Source: an uncultured beta proteobacterium (GTDB lineage Bacteria > Pseudomonadota > Gammaproteobacteria > Burkholderiales > Burkholderiaceae). From it: a DNA stretch of 10,011 bases. The notes under the pieces are model-generated. The model did not search any database. It was not told where the DNA came from and saw only the letters and a list, made by a program, of their open reading frames with translations. This document shows positions 1 to 6,474 of this stretch, in pieces. The first letter of the stretch is position 1. The number at the start of each line of letters is the position of its first letter. Location: contig CAIMXN010000170.1 in NCBI GenBank assembly GCA_903845455.1, forward strand, positions 1 to 10,011, in the 5' to 3' direction. Both the position numbers and the translations under genes were made by a program.

Positions 1-446
1 CCACGCAGAATACTGAGCTTATCGACTACACCTGTTTGATCAATACATAGTTTGACAGTGACGATACCCTCCTCTTTTAAACGCCTACTACTTAATGGAT
101 ATTTTGGTCTTGGGTTATAAATTTGCTGCCTAGGATATTTACCAGAAGGAGTAGAGCTTTTACCAGCCATCTCTAAAGGCTGCTCAGAAGCAGTCGGACT
201 GGATGCCACATGTAATTCTTTTTCAGCGTTTGTTTCAGTGTTTGTAATTGAGAGTTCTGGTACGCTTACGGGTTTTTTAACTACAGATTTGATAGTTCCT
301 GTATCAATGATATTTGCAATCATGGCCTCTTCAAAGCTAGAGGCCCTCTCGGTGCTAAAGGATGCCAAACCAAGCAATATAAAAATATGAGTACTGACTA
401 CCAAACCAACAATAGTGGAATTACCAAGCTCTAAGCTAAAGCGCAA
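1..446 (-). CDS. tonB: TonB family energy transducer, C-terminus cut by window edge
   Basis: TonB couples the inner-membrane proton motive force (through ExbB/ExbD) to outer-membrane receptors for siderophores, haem or cobalamin. The visible 148 residues have a short N-terminus, one hydrophobic segment (about 11-30) containing His20, a periplasmic linker (about 31-109), and the start of the TonB C-terminal domain, with YNPRPKYP at 110-117, then RRLKEEG and a GVV strand. The gene continues beyond base 1. The start is TTG at 446: a GAGG ribosome-binding site at 453-456 lies 6 bases upstream, and an in-frame TAA sits at 450-452, so no longer start exists. The linker has only about six prolines and lacks the Pro-Glu/Pro-Lys repeats of the E. 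coli protein. The Ser of the usual SxxxH membrane motif is Val16 here, with a Ser at position 18. Family assignment is strong; the receptor partner is unknown. Confidence 0.85.
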   Translation of the reverse strand, partial: MRFSLELGNSTIVGLVVSTHIFILLGLASFSTERASSFEEAMIANIIDTGTIKSVVKKPVSVPELSITNTETNAEKELHVASSPTASEQPLEMAGKSSTPSGKYPRQQIYNPRPKYPLSSRRLKEEGIVTVKLCIDQTGVVDKLSILR

Positions 447-456
447 AATTTACCTC

Positions 457-477
457 AAATGAAAATGACTCTCATTT
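457..477. promoter_or_regulatory. Fur box upstream of tonB
   Basis: This is a 21-base imperfect palindrome with half-sites AAATGAAAAT and ACTCTCATTT around a central G, close to the classic Fur consensus built from GATAAT/ATTATC-type hexamers. It lies directly downstream of the predicted -10 of the tonB promoter and covers the expected transcription start. Fe(II)-Fur binding here should block initiation, giving tonB expression under iron limitation. The match is visible in the sequence; the regulation is inferred from well-known Fur-tonB arrangements. Confidence 0.8.
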
Positions 478-506
478 ATTTTAAGGAAGGTACTTTGTAT
501 TAACAA
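478..506 (-). promoter_or_regulatory. Predicted sigma70 promoter of tonB
   Basis: On the minus strand there is TTGTTA (501-506, 4 of 6 to consensus) as -35, a 17-base spacer, and TAAAAT (478-483, 5 of 6) as -10. The expected start of transcription near 471 falls inside the Fur box and gives a leader of about 25 bases before the TTG start. The agreement of spacing, Fur box and ribosome-binding site makes this the best-supported promoter in the window. Confidence 0.6.
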
Positions 507-553
507 CCCTTTTAGGCTTACGGGTAGAAGCTGTAGGGGTATTAAGGCTGATA

Positions 554-1714
554 CTATTTCGAGCACAAACGCCAAAGCGATGTGACCTCAGCCAATCTAG
601 CAATATGCAGTGCATCAGTTTTATCAAATACTTTTTTATGTTGGGGTTTGGTATCTTCTCGCCCGACAACTCGTAATCCTGCCTGCTCAATCCAGTCAAG
701 CAACTCTTGTCTAGTGCGCAGACCAAGATGCTCTGCCAAATCAGAAAGAATTAACCAGCCCTCACCGTTAGGTAAAAGATGCTCTTTGAGTCCCGCTAGA
801 AAGCCTTTCAGCATAAGACTCTCTGGATCGTACACAGCATGCTCTAGGGATGAGCTTGGTCTTGCCGGCAGCCACGGCGGATTACAGACTATTAAAGCGG
901 CTTTACCATCCGGGAATAGATTGGTCTTTTGTATTTCTATTTGCGCGATGAGCCCCAATCTCTCAATATTGTCTTGGGCGCAAACAATGGCCCGCTCATC
1001 TATATCGGTAGCTATCACTTTTTGAATATCACGCATTGCCAAAACGACTGATAAAGCGCCGGTGCCAACGCCAATATCAAAGGCGATCGAGTGAGTTTGA
1101 ATAGCTTTTGGCCAAACTGCATTACAAACCAATTGAATATATTCACCCCGAATCGGGGCAAAAACACCGTAATGAGGGTGGATGAAAATTGCCTCATCTC
1201 CTCGCGCCAGAATTGGCACGCCATTCTTACGCCATTCATGAGCACTGATGACTCCAAGCAACTCACGAAGCGAAATCACGTAAGAATCTGCCTGCTCTCC
1301 ATAAGCCTCAAGACAAGCCTGGGAAACATCTGGCGCCCGTCTTAAAGAAATAGAGTGATTAGCATTGATTTGAATCAGCAGCATTCCCAGAATGCGTGCA
1401 CGCTGCGACTGAGTAAGACGATGTAGATTAAAGGTATCGAGCGGGCTCTTGGTTTTTTCTTTTTCAACCCGCTCAACCCTTTTGGATTTCTTAGAAGGTT
1501 TATCTACTCTTCTCACTAGTGCTTGCAAGAGTTGTCGGGCATTCTGAAAATCACCCCGATAGAGTATGGCTGTACCTTCACAGGCGAGCCGATAAGCAAT
1601 ATCAGCAGTTAAGGTGTCATCACCAATCTGAATTTTTTTATGTGGGGCAATGCCATTTTCTGCATGCCACTGAGCAGAACATATTTGACCGGCCTCATCC
1701 CATGAAATCATCAC
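554..1714 (-). CDS. Class I SAM-dependent methyltransferase, HemK/RsmC-like catalytic motif
   Basis: The protein has 386 residues. The C-terminal half is a Rossmann methyltransferase: YGVFAPIRGEY (182-192), motif I DIGVGTG (213-219) for S-adenosylmethionine, the acidic ATDID (235-239) for the ribose, and NPPW (278-281). The NPPW is of the (N/D)PP(Y/W) type found in enzymes that methylate planar amino groups in glutamine, adenine or guanine (PrmC, RsmC, RlmG). The N-terminal 200 residues match no fold I recognise and contain a strongly basic stretch (about 68-92) that could contact RNA. The GTG start directly follows the pirin stop (TAA-GTG-ATG), with an ATG one codon later, so translation is probably coupled. 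The substrate cannot be read from the sequence. Just past the stop, another frame shows a plausible basic tail (see findings). Confidence 0.8.
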   Translation of the reverse strand: MMISWDEAGQICSAQWHAENGIAPHKKIQIGDDTLTADIAYRLACEGTAILYRGDFQNARQLLQALVRRVDKPSKKSKRVERVEKEKTKSPLDTFNLHRLTQSQRARILGMLLIQINANHSISLRRAPDVSQACLEAYGEQADSYVISLRELLGVISAHEWRKNGVPILARGDEAIFIHPHYGVFAPIRGEYIQLVCNAVWPKAIQTHSIAFDIGVGTGALSVVLAMRDIQKVIATDIDERAIVCAQDNIERLGLIAQIEIQKTNLFPDGKAALIVCNPPWLPARPSSSLEHAVYDPESLMLKGFLAGLKEHLLPNGEGWLILSDLAEHLGLRTRQELLDWIEQAGLRVVGREDTKPQHKKVFDKTDALHIARLAEVTSLWRLCSK

Positions 1715-2569
1715 TTATAAGATCGCAAATCGATTGTTTTGATAATCTTCAATAGCCTGCTCAATCTCAGCTCGTGTATTCATCACAAAGGGGCCATATT
1801 GAACAATGGGTTCATGTAAAGGAAGTGCGGACAGAATAATAAATTGAGCGCCTGCAGCGCCCGCTTTTACCCATAAGCGATCCCCTTTACTGAGCACCAC
1901 AGCAGCCTGCTTGGGCACCATCTTCAAGGGTTCACCAACTGCCAATTCACCTTCGTATACATACAGAAATGCATTGTGTGCTGCGGATATAGCATACTCA
2001 AAAACTCCACCTGAAGGTAAATGCACATCTAAAAATAAGGGTTCAGTGGTGATGCTAGCAATCGGACCTTTAATCACTTTTCCAGAGTCATCGTATGACC
2101 CGGCGATGATTTTAAGCATGCCGCCATGGCTCAGATTGACCGTTGGAATATCTTCTACCTGAATATCTTGATAGCCCGGTGCCTTCATCTTTTCTTTTGC
2201 CGGCAAATTAATCCACAGCTGAAAACCCCGCATTGCTCCACTTACCTGCTGGGGCATCTCAGAGTGAATAATCCCCCGCCCTGCCGTCATCCATTGCACG
2301 CCGCCTGTCTTTAAATGTCCTTGATTGCCTAAATGATCTTCGTGCAACATGTGGCCTTCCAACATATAGGTCACAGTCTCAAAGCCACGATGAGGATGTG
2401 CTGGAAAACCAGCGACATAGTCGTTGGGGTCATTAGATGAGAACTCATCGAGCATCAAGAAAGGATCCAAACGTACCTGTTGCTGACCACCCAAACTACG
2501 GCGCAACTTAACCCCGGCGCCATCAGAGGTAGCAATACCAGGAATAATGGTCTGTACGTTGCGAATCAT
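1715..2569 (-). CDS. Pirin family protein (cupin metalloprotein)
   Basis: The protein has 284 residues, the usual bacterial pirin length. The N-terminal cupin carries the family signature FPAHPHRGFETVTY. Its four metal ligands are all present: His58, His60, His102 and Glu104 (in GIIHSEMP). Bacterial pirins such as E. coli YhhW bind a metal and can show quercetin 2,3-dioxygenase activity in vitro; others act as redox-sensitive regulators or bind metabolic enzymes. The in vivo role here is unknown. No secretion signal is visible, so it is cytoplasmic. It is the third gene of a tight minus-strand operon, 15 bases after the CMD-family gene and directly abutting the methyltransferase gene. No good ribosome-binding site precedes its ATG, which suggests translational coupling to the gene upstream. 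Confidence 0.92.
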   Translation of the reverse strand: MIRNVQTIIPGIATSDGAGVKLRRSLGGQQQVRLDPFLMLDEFSSNDPNDYVAGFPAHPHRGFETVTYMLEGHMLHEDHLGNQGHLKTGGVQWMTAGRGIIHSEMPQQVSGAMRGFQLWINLPAKEKMKAPGYQDIQVEDIPTVNLSHGGMLKIIAGSYDDSGKVIKGPIASITTEPLFLDVHLPSGGVFEYAISAAHNAFLYVYEGELAVGEPLKMVPKQAAVVLSKGDRLWVKAGAAGAQFIILSALPLHEPIVQYGPFVMNTRAEIEQAIEDYQNNRFAIL

Positions 2570-2584
2570 ATGCGTATTTGTCGT

Positions 2585-3136
2585 TCAGGCCGGCGGATCA
2601 TCTTCTGGATGAATATCCAGAGCAATTAAGAAACGAGACACCATGTTGTAAGCAGCGATGACTGCTACCAACTCCACTACATCTGTATTGCCTAAGGCTG
2701 CTTGTAAACGTTTCATCAAAGCAGAATCAACTTTGATATTACGGGTCATCTGAAATGTTAAGTCTGCAGCATCGTTTTCTACTGGTGTAAATATATTTCT
2801 TGGAAAACTGGCTTGCCCAATCAATCGCAAGCCCTGCACTTGCTCTTCAGTGCCGCCTGCTTTTTTGAAAGGTGGTGCATGGTGAAAGAATTCATACTCA
2901 GCTCCATTGAGTACGGCAACGCCACACATAGCTAACTCGCGTAACTTTGGATCCAAGACTAAATTATTGCGAATCCCACCAATGAAGTGATTCCATCCAT
3001 CTGCAATTGGCACACTATGTAAGAGCATGCGATCTAAATTAATAAGCTGACCACCACGTCGTTGACGAATTGCAGTAACTAAATCTGCAGGCTCAGCCAA
3101 ATCTATTGGCTGATAAGGAATTAAACGTTCAGACAT
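2585..3136 (-). CDS. Carboxymuconolactone decarboxylase (CMD/AhpD-like) family protein
   Basis: With the start chosen here the protein has 183 residues and an all-helical CMD fold. The family block is LRELAMCGVAVLNGAEYEFF (66-84) followed by HH, with Glu67, Glu80 and His85 as likely active-site positions, then a GGTEEQV turn (94-100). It has a single Cys (71) and no CxxC pair, so it is not a peroxidase of the AhpD type; a lactone decarboxylase or related role is more likely. The substrate is unknown. The ATG at 3136 is preferred because GAGAAAG precedes it at a workable distance; a TTG at 3157 would add seven residues but has no clear ribosome-binding site. It sits between the Bug gene and pirin in one transcription unit, so it may act on the compound bound by the Bug protein. 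Confidence 0.85.
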   Translation of the reverse strand: MSERLIPYQPIDLAEPADLVTAIRQRRGGQLINLDRMLLHSVPIADGWNHFIGGIRNNLVLDPKLRELAMCGVAVLNGAEYEFFHHAPPFKKAGGTEEQVQGLRLIGQASFPRNIFTPVENDAADLTFQMTRNIKVDSALMKRLQAALGNTDVVELVAVIAAYNMVSRFLIALDIHPEDDPPA

Positions 3137-3170
3137 AAATACTTTCTCAATTTTCAAGCGCTTTGACTAT

Positions 3171-3215
3171 TTATTGCGCTGTTTCTTTAATGTTGTTCTC
3201 AATCACAAACTTGCC
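3171..3215 (-). other. Relic C-terminal coding tail of the Bug gene, beyond an amber stop
   Basis: Read in frame past the TAG at 3216-3218, the minus strand encodes GKFVIENNIKETAQ and then TAA at 3171-3173. This matches the normal end of Bug proteins: the second Bug protein in this window ends with IARWTNVAKSRQIEIE, and its Trp aligns with the TAG. One base change from TGG (or from a Tyr codon) to TAG explains the pattern. The tail is not expected to be translated unless the stop is read through or is a sequencing error. Confidence 0.6.
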
Positions 3216-4178
3216 CTATACAGCAATTTGTTTCCCAATGAAATCACGTAATGCCTCAGGATTACCGGCAACAATTTCAATGCCTTGTGCCTTCAATTTA
3301 TCGGCGACAGCTGGCGTCTTCAGAGCTTTGGTAATTGCTTGGTTCATGGCATTCACGACAGCTGGGGGAGTCTTACCTGGTGCCAATACCGCCCACCATG
3401 CCGGCGCATTGAAACCTGGGAAACCACTTTCCGCAACTGTTGGAACATTAGGTAATCCTGGTGCTCTTTTCGTTGTCGTGACAACTAAAGGAATAATGCT
3501 ACCGCTCTCAATATGAGGCTTCACTAAAAACTCTGAGCCAATCGCTAATTCAACTTGCCCACCTAATGCGTCCTGCATTAAAGGGCCACCGCCACGATAG
3601 GGAATGTGATTCCAATCAAATCCAGCCTGTTTGGCTAAGCGCGCCATAGCAAGATGTCCTAAGCTACCAATACCAATCGAACCATAGCTAAATTGCTTGC
3701 CGGTCTTAGATAGATCTACTAACTGCTTAAAACTCGTAATCCCCGATTTTTTGCTAGCAACGAGCACCATTGGAGAGGTGCCAATTAAAGTGACGGGCGC
3801 AATATCCTTAATAGTGTCGTAGGGCAGTTTATCTTTGAGGCTTGGGTTAACACCATGAGTATCAAAAACTACTGCGAAGGTATAACCATCTGGATCAGAC
3901 CTGGTCATTGCTGAAGTTCCGATCACACCAGAAGCGCCGCCAATATTTTCCACAATAACGTTTTGCTTTAGATCGGCCTGCAGAGTGGGAGCCAAAATCC
4001 GCGCCACTTGGTCTACTGATCCACCGGGTGGGAATACAGCGATCAGACGTATGGGTTTTTGGGTGGGCCAAGTGCCGACTCCAGCAGTCTGGGCGCTTGC
4101 CACTCCAGCCACTCCAATCAGCAATAAACTAAACAATATGGCTTTTTTAGCCATCTTTAAGAAAATCTGCATTTCCAT
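3216..4178 (-). CDS. Bug family (TTT-type) periplasmic substrate-binding protein, C-terminally truncated
   Basis: The protein has 320 residues with a Sec signal peptide: Lys-rich start, hydrophobic core about 13-26, and cleavage predicted after Ala29 (ASA then QTAG). The mature part shows the Bug pattern: PIRLIAVFPPGGSVDQVAR, DPDGYTF, then YDTIKDIAPVTLIG, IPYRGGGP with DALGGQV, and GLPNVPTVAESGFPGF. Bug proteins are the periplasmic receptors of tripartite tricarboxylate transporters and usually bind organic acids or small amides. No TctA/TctB membrane genes are nearby, which is common for the expanded Bug set of Burkholderiales. GGAGG lies just ahead of the ATG at 4178; an ATG two codons later is an alternative. 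The reading frame ends at a TAG that appears to cut off the last 14-15 residues. Probably the first gene of the operon with the CMD, pirin and methyltransferase genes. Confidence 0.88.
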   Translation of the reverse strand: MEMQIFLKMAKKAILFSLLLIGVAGVASAQTAGVGTWPTQKPIRLIAVFPPGGSVDQVARILAPTLQADLKQNVIVENIGGASGVIGTSAMTRSDPDGYTFAVVFDTHGVNPSLKDKLPYDTIKDIAPVTLIGTSPMVLVASKKSGITSFKQLVDLSKTGKQFSYGSIGIGSLGHLAMARLAKQAGFDWNHIPYRGGGPLMQDALGGQVELAIGSEFLVKPHIESGSIIPLVVTTTKRAPGLPNVPTVAESGFPGFNAPAWWAVLAPGKTPPAVVNAMNQAITKALKTPAVADKLKAQGIEIVAGNPEALRDFIGKQIAV

Positions 4179-4207
4179 ATCTCCTCCAAGTAAGACGACA
4201 AGATTAC

Positions 4208-4242
4208 CACCCCTGACAGACTGATGTTTGATAATAGGGGTG
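4208..4242. repeat. Perfect 7-bp inverted repeat in the divergent promoter region
   Basis: CACCCCT at 4208-4214 and AGGGGTG at 4236-4242 are exact inverted copies separated by 21 bases. They lie in the 83-base gap between the divergent Bug operon and trhO, with a GATAAT (a possible -10) at 4230-4235 beside the right arm. The spacing would put the arm centres about 28 bases apart, close to three helical turns. It may be a regulator binding site; chance is not excluded, and no regulator gene is in view. Confidence 0.35.
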
Positions 4243-4261
4243 TAGCTAAGAGAGATTAATC

Positions 4262-5032
4262 ATGAAGCCTATTTTGAACATCGCCGCGTATTTATTTGTC
4301 AGACTGGCTGACTTACCAGAGCTGCGCGCAAAAATGCTCGACCAGTGCAATCTACTCCAACTCAAGGGTACGATTTTACTCACTGGGGAAGGCATCAATC
4401 TATTCTTGGCTGGCAAAGAAAAAGAATTGCGCAACTTCTTAGAGTGGCTGTGTGCCGACCCTCGTTTTAGCAGTATGCAAGTTAAGGAAAGCTGGTCTGA
4501 AGACCAGCCTTTCAAGAAGATGCTAATCAAACTTAAGAATGAAATTATTCGGATGAATCACCCCACGATTCGTCCTGAAGAAGGTCGTGCCAACTTTATT
4601 AGTCCCAAGAAATTACAGGCATGGCTGGATCGTGGCACAGATGATCTAGGGCGCCCAGTGGTGATGGTGGATACCCGCAATGCGTTTGAAGTAGATTACG
4701 GCACTTTTGAGAATGCCTTGCACTTCAACATCGAAAAGTTCACACAATTTCCAAAAGCCATTAAAGCCCATAAAGATGAGCTTGCTGATAAAACCGTAGT
4801 CAGCTTCTGTACTGGTGGTATTCGCTGTGAAAAGTCTGGCTTGTTTATGCGTGAGATTGGCATGCAACATAGCTACCAATTAGAAGGCGGCATCTTGAAG
4901 TACTTTGAAGAAGTAGGCTCCGCACATTACAAAGGTAGTTGCTTTGTCTTTGATGAACGCGAAGCCTTGGAACCGAGCCTCGACTCAATTCCGGTTGAGC
5001 ACTCCATTCGGAAGAAACTCAAAACCGGCTAA
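4262..5032 (+). CDS. trhO: tRNA uridine(34) hydroxylase TrhO (YceA family, rhodanese domain), short form
   Basis: TrhO hydroxylates uridine-34 in tRNA wobble positions, the first step towards 5-methoxyuridine and 5-oxyacetyluridine, using molecular oxygen. The protein has 256 residues. The N-terminal ferredoxin-like domain holds the family motif LLTGEGINLF (39-48). The rhodanese domain (about 114-225) has VDTRNAFEV (136-144), the active-site loop CTGGIRCEK with Cys183 and Cys189, and LEGGILKYFEEV (207-218). The CFVFDER block follows at 227-233. It ends soon after that block and lacks the cysteine-rich C-terminal segment of the roughly 350-residue E. coli protein. There is no sign of frame disruption downstream, so the short form is probably native. 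It converges on the next gene with a 16-base gap. The RBS is moderate (AGAGAG about 8 bases before ATG). Confidence 0.88.
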   Translation: MKPILNIAAYLFVRLADLPELRAKMLDQCNLLQLKGTILLTGEGINLFLAGKEKELRNFLEWLCADPRFSSMQVKESWSEDQPFKKMLIKLKNEIIRMNHPTIRPEEGRANFISPKKLQAWLDRGTDDLGRPVVMVDTRNAFEVDYGTFENALHFNIEKFTQFPKAIKAHKDELADKTVVSFCTGGIRCEKSGLFMREIGMQHSYQLEGGILKYFEEVGSAHYKGSCFVFDEREALEPSLDSIPVEHSIRKKLKTG

Positions 5033-5048
5033 ACAAACCGAAGCTGTC

Positions 5049-5351
5049 TTAAGCTGACTTACCCACCAAAGTAAAGTGCTCAACAAATGGTGGTTTAGCA
5101 AAGAATGGTCCCACAATTGCACGCCAATCGGCAAAGGCCGCAGACCCCCGAAAATCCACTATGTGGTTCTCTAGGGTGTCCCAGTAAATCAGCAAAAGGT
5201 AGCGAGCGGGACTTTCAATGCTGTGATTGACCTTAAAACCCCGAAATCCCTGAGACTGGGCTATGACCGTCTCCACCCCACGCAAAATAGCCACTTCGAA
5301 CTCCTGCTGCTTGCTAGGATCAATCTCAATATCACAATGCTCCAAAATCAT
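5049..5351 (-). CDS. Antibiotic biosynthesis monooxygenase (ABM)-fold protein
   Basis: This small protein of 100 residues has the ABM dimeric alpha-beta barrel pattern: an N-terminal strand (ILEHCDIEI), the helix QQEFEVAILRG, GFRGFKV (35-41), a strand YLLLIYWDT (51-59), and then the family helix with NHIVDFRGSAAFADW (62-76). Members include heme-degrading and quinol monooxygenases as well as many uncharacterised small oxygenases that need no cofactor. No sure catalytic residue can be named. AAGGA lies 7 bases before the ATG, so the start is secure. It is divergent from the Bug/MmgE/dehydrogenase/CHR operon, and the 92-base gap may hold promoters for both. This suggests, but does not prove, a shared role. 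Confidence 0.8.
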   Translation of the reverse strand: MILEHCDIEIDPSKQQEFEVAILRGVETVIAQSQGFRGFKVNHSIESPARYLLLIYWDTLENHIVDFRGSAAFADWRAIVGPFFAKPPFVEHFTLVGKSA

Positions 5352-5443
5352 GGGTTTTCCTTTGTCAAAATTAATCTGTCATAAATAGTAAAATTCATGG
5401 GCATTACAAGATTAATCCAAAAACAATCACCTGGATCCAAGAC

Positions 5444-6445
5444 ATGTCCAATATCCTTAATCGGCAAGTGCCGATTTTTTTGTCCTATCTCCTTATTACA
5501 GCTTTTGGACTGATGGGTAGCTTTCATGCCAGCGCTCAATCCACGGCTACCTACCCAAATAAAACGATCCGTTTGATTGCCCCTGTAGCTGCAGGCGGAG
5601 GATTAGACCATCTTGCCAGAGCAGTGGCTGAACGTTTATCAAGAAACCTAGGTCAAAGCATCATTGTGGATAACGTCTCGGGTGGTGGAGGTGCAATCGC
5701 AGCCCAAGCCACAGCTAAAGCAGTCCCTGATGGCTATACCCTCATGATTTCTTATGTTGGCACCCACGGCACCAATCCGGCCGTTAGGAAACTGAACTAC
5801 GATGCCATCAAAGACTTCACTCCGATTGGCATGATTGGCGCTACACCCAATGTACTCATCATTAACACCAATGTGCCAGCAAAAAATCTGACTGAATTTG
5901 TAGCCTACGCAAAGAAAAACCCAGCCAAATTAACGTATGGAACTGCAGGGCCTGGGACACTCACCCACCTTGGTATGGAGCAATTCAAAATGGCCTCGGG
6001 CATCTTTATGGTGCATGTACCCTACCGTGGGATTTCACCTGCATTTACCGACCTCCTTGGAGGGCAAACAGATGCCATGCTTCCCACCTTATTCGCTGCG
6101 ATCCCATACCTAAAAACAAATCGTGTGCGTGCTCTAGCGATTACTGGTCAAAAACGCAGTTCGGCTGAGCCCAATATTCCCACCTTCAAAGAGCTGGGCT
6201 ATCCCGGGTTCGATGGGCAACAATGGTACGGAATATCAGGGCCTGCAAACATTCCAGATGCAATTGTGCATAAGCTAAATACCGAACTGAACAAGGTACT
6301 AGCAACACCTGAGTTCAATCAAGAGATGTCAAGTGAAGCGATGACCTTACTGCCAATGACACCTCAGCAATTTGGCACGTACATCAAAGAAGATATTGCA
6401 CGTTGGACCAATGTTGCTAAAAGTCGTCAAATTGAAATTGAATAA
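5444..6445 (+). CDS. Bug family (TTT-type) periplasmic substrate-binding protein
   Basis: The protein has 333 residues with a Sec signal peptide: n-region MSNILNRQ, hydrophobic 9-25, and cleavage predicted after Ala31 (HASA then QST). The mature protein has TIRLIAPVAAGGGLDHLARA, PDGYTLMIS, YDAIKDFTPIGMIG, VPYRGISPAFTDLLGGQ and EPNIPTFKELGYPGFDG, and a complete C-terminus (IARWTNVAKSRQIEIE). It should bind an organic anion for uptake, with membrane components encoded elsewhere. The ATG is preferred because later GTG and TTG codons would remove the charged n-region; the upstream ribosome-binding site is weak (TGGA). Codons 6-13 contain a terminator-like hairpin. First gene of an operon with MmgE/PrpD (29 bases), dehydrogenase and CHR genes. 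It clearly differs in sequence from the other Bug protein here. Confidence 0.9.
   Translation: MSNILNRQVPIFLSYLLITAFGLMGSFHASAQSTATYPNKTIRLIAPVAAGGGLDHLARAVAERLSRNLGQSIIVDNVSGGGGAIAAQATAKAVPDGYTLMISYVGTHGTNPAVRKLNYDAIKDFTPIGMIGATPNVLIINTNVPAKNLTEFVAYAKKNPAKLTYGTAGPGTLTHLGMEQFKMASGIFMVHVPYRGISPAFTDLLGGQTDAMLPTLFAAIPYLKTNRVRALAITGQKRSSAEPNIPTFKELGYPGFDGQQWYGISGPANIPDAIVHKLNTELNKVLATPEFNQEMSSEAMTLLPMTPQQFGTYIKEDIARWTNVAKSRQIEIE
5459..5481 (+). terminator. Intrinsic-terminator-like hairpin inside the start of the Bug gene
   Basis: AATCGGCA (5459-5466) and TGCCGATT (5469-5476) are perfect inverted copies around AG. This gives a stem of about 7 pairs with a 4-base loop in RNA, followed at once by a run of seven T (5475-5481). 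The shape is that of a Rho-independent terminator on the plus strand, but it lies within codons 6-13 of the gene. It could stop leader transcripts (attenuation), end a small RNA, or be an accidental structure that ribosomes keep open. Confidence 0.5.
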
Positions 6446-6474
6446 AAAATAACTTACAAGAAATAGGAAATCAC

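Noticed and set aside
582..1025. Plus-strand open frame of 147 codons
   Set aside because: It lies fully antisense to the methyltransferase, which has clear motifs; the translation resembles no family and has no ribosome-binding site support.
3163..3516. Plus-strand open frame of 117 codons
   Set aside because: It is antisense to the end of the Bug gene; no family features and no promoter or ribosome-binding site.
4213..4235. CTGACA and GATAAT as a promoter for trhO
   Set aside because: The hexamers are only 11 bases apart, too close for sigma70; no better pair is visible.
5063..5096. Inverted repeat CCACCA / TGGTGG followed by TTT as a terminator for trhO
   Set aside because: The loop is 19 bases, the T run is only three, and it lies inside the coding end of the convergent ABM gene, so it is too weak to call.
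5362..5394. TTGTCA with TAAAAT as a promoter for the plus-strand operon
   Set aside because: The spacer would be 21 bases, outside the usual 16-18 range; a promoter must exist nearby but cannot be placed.
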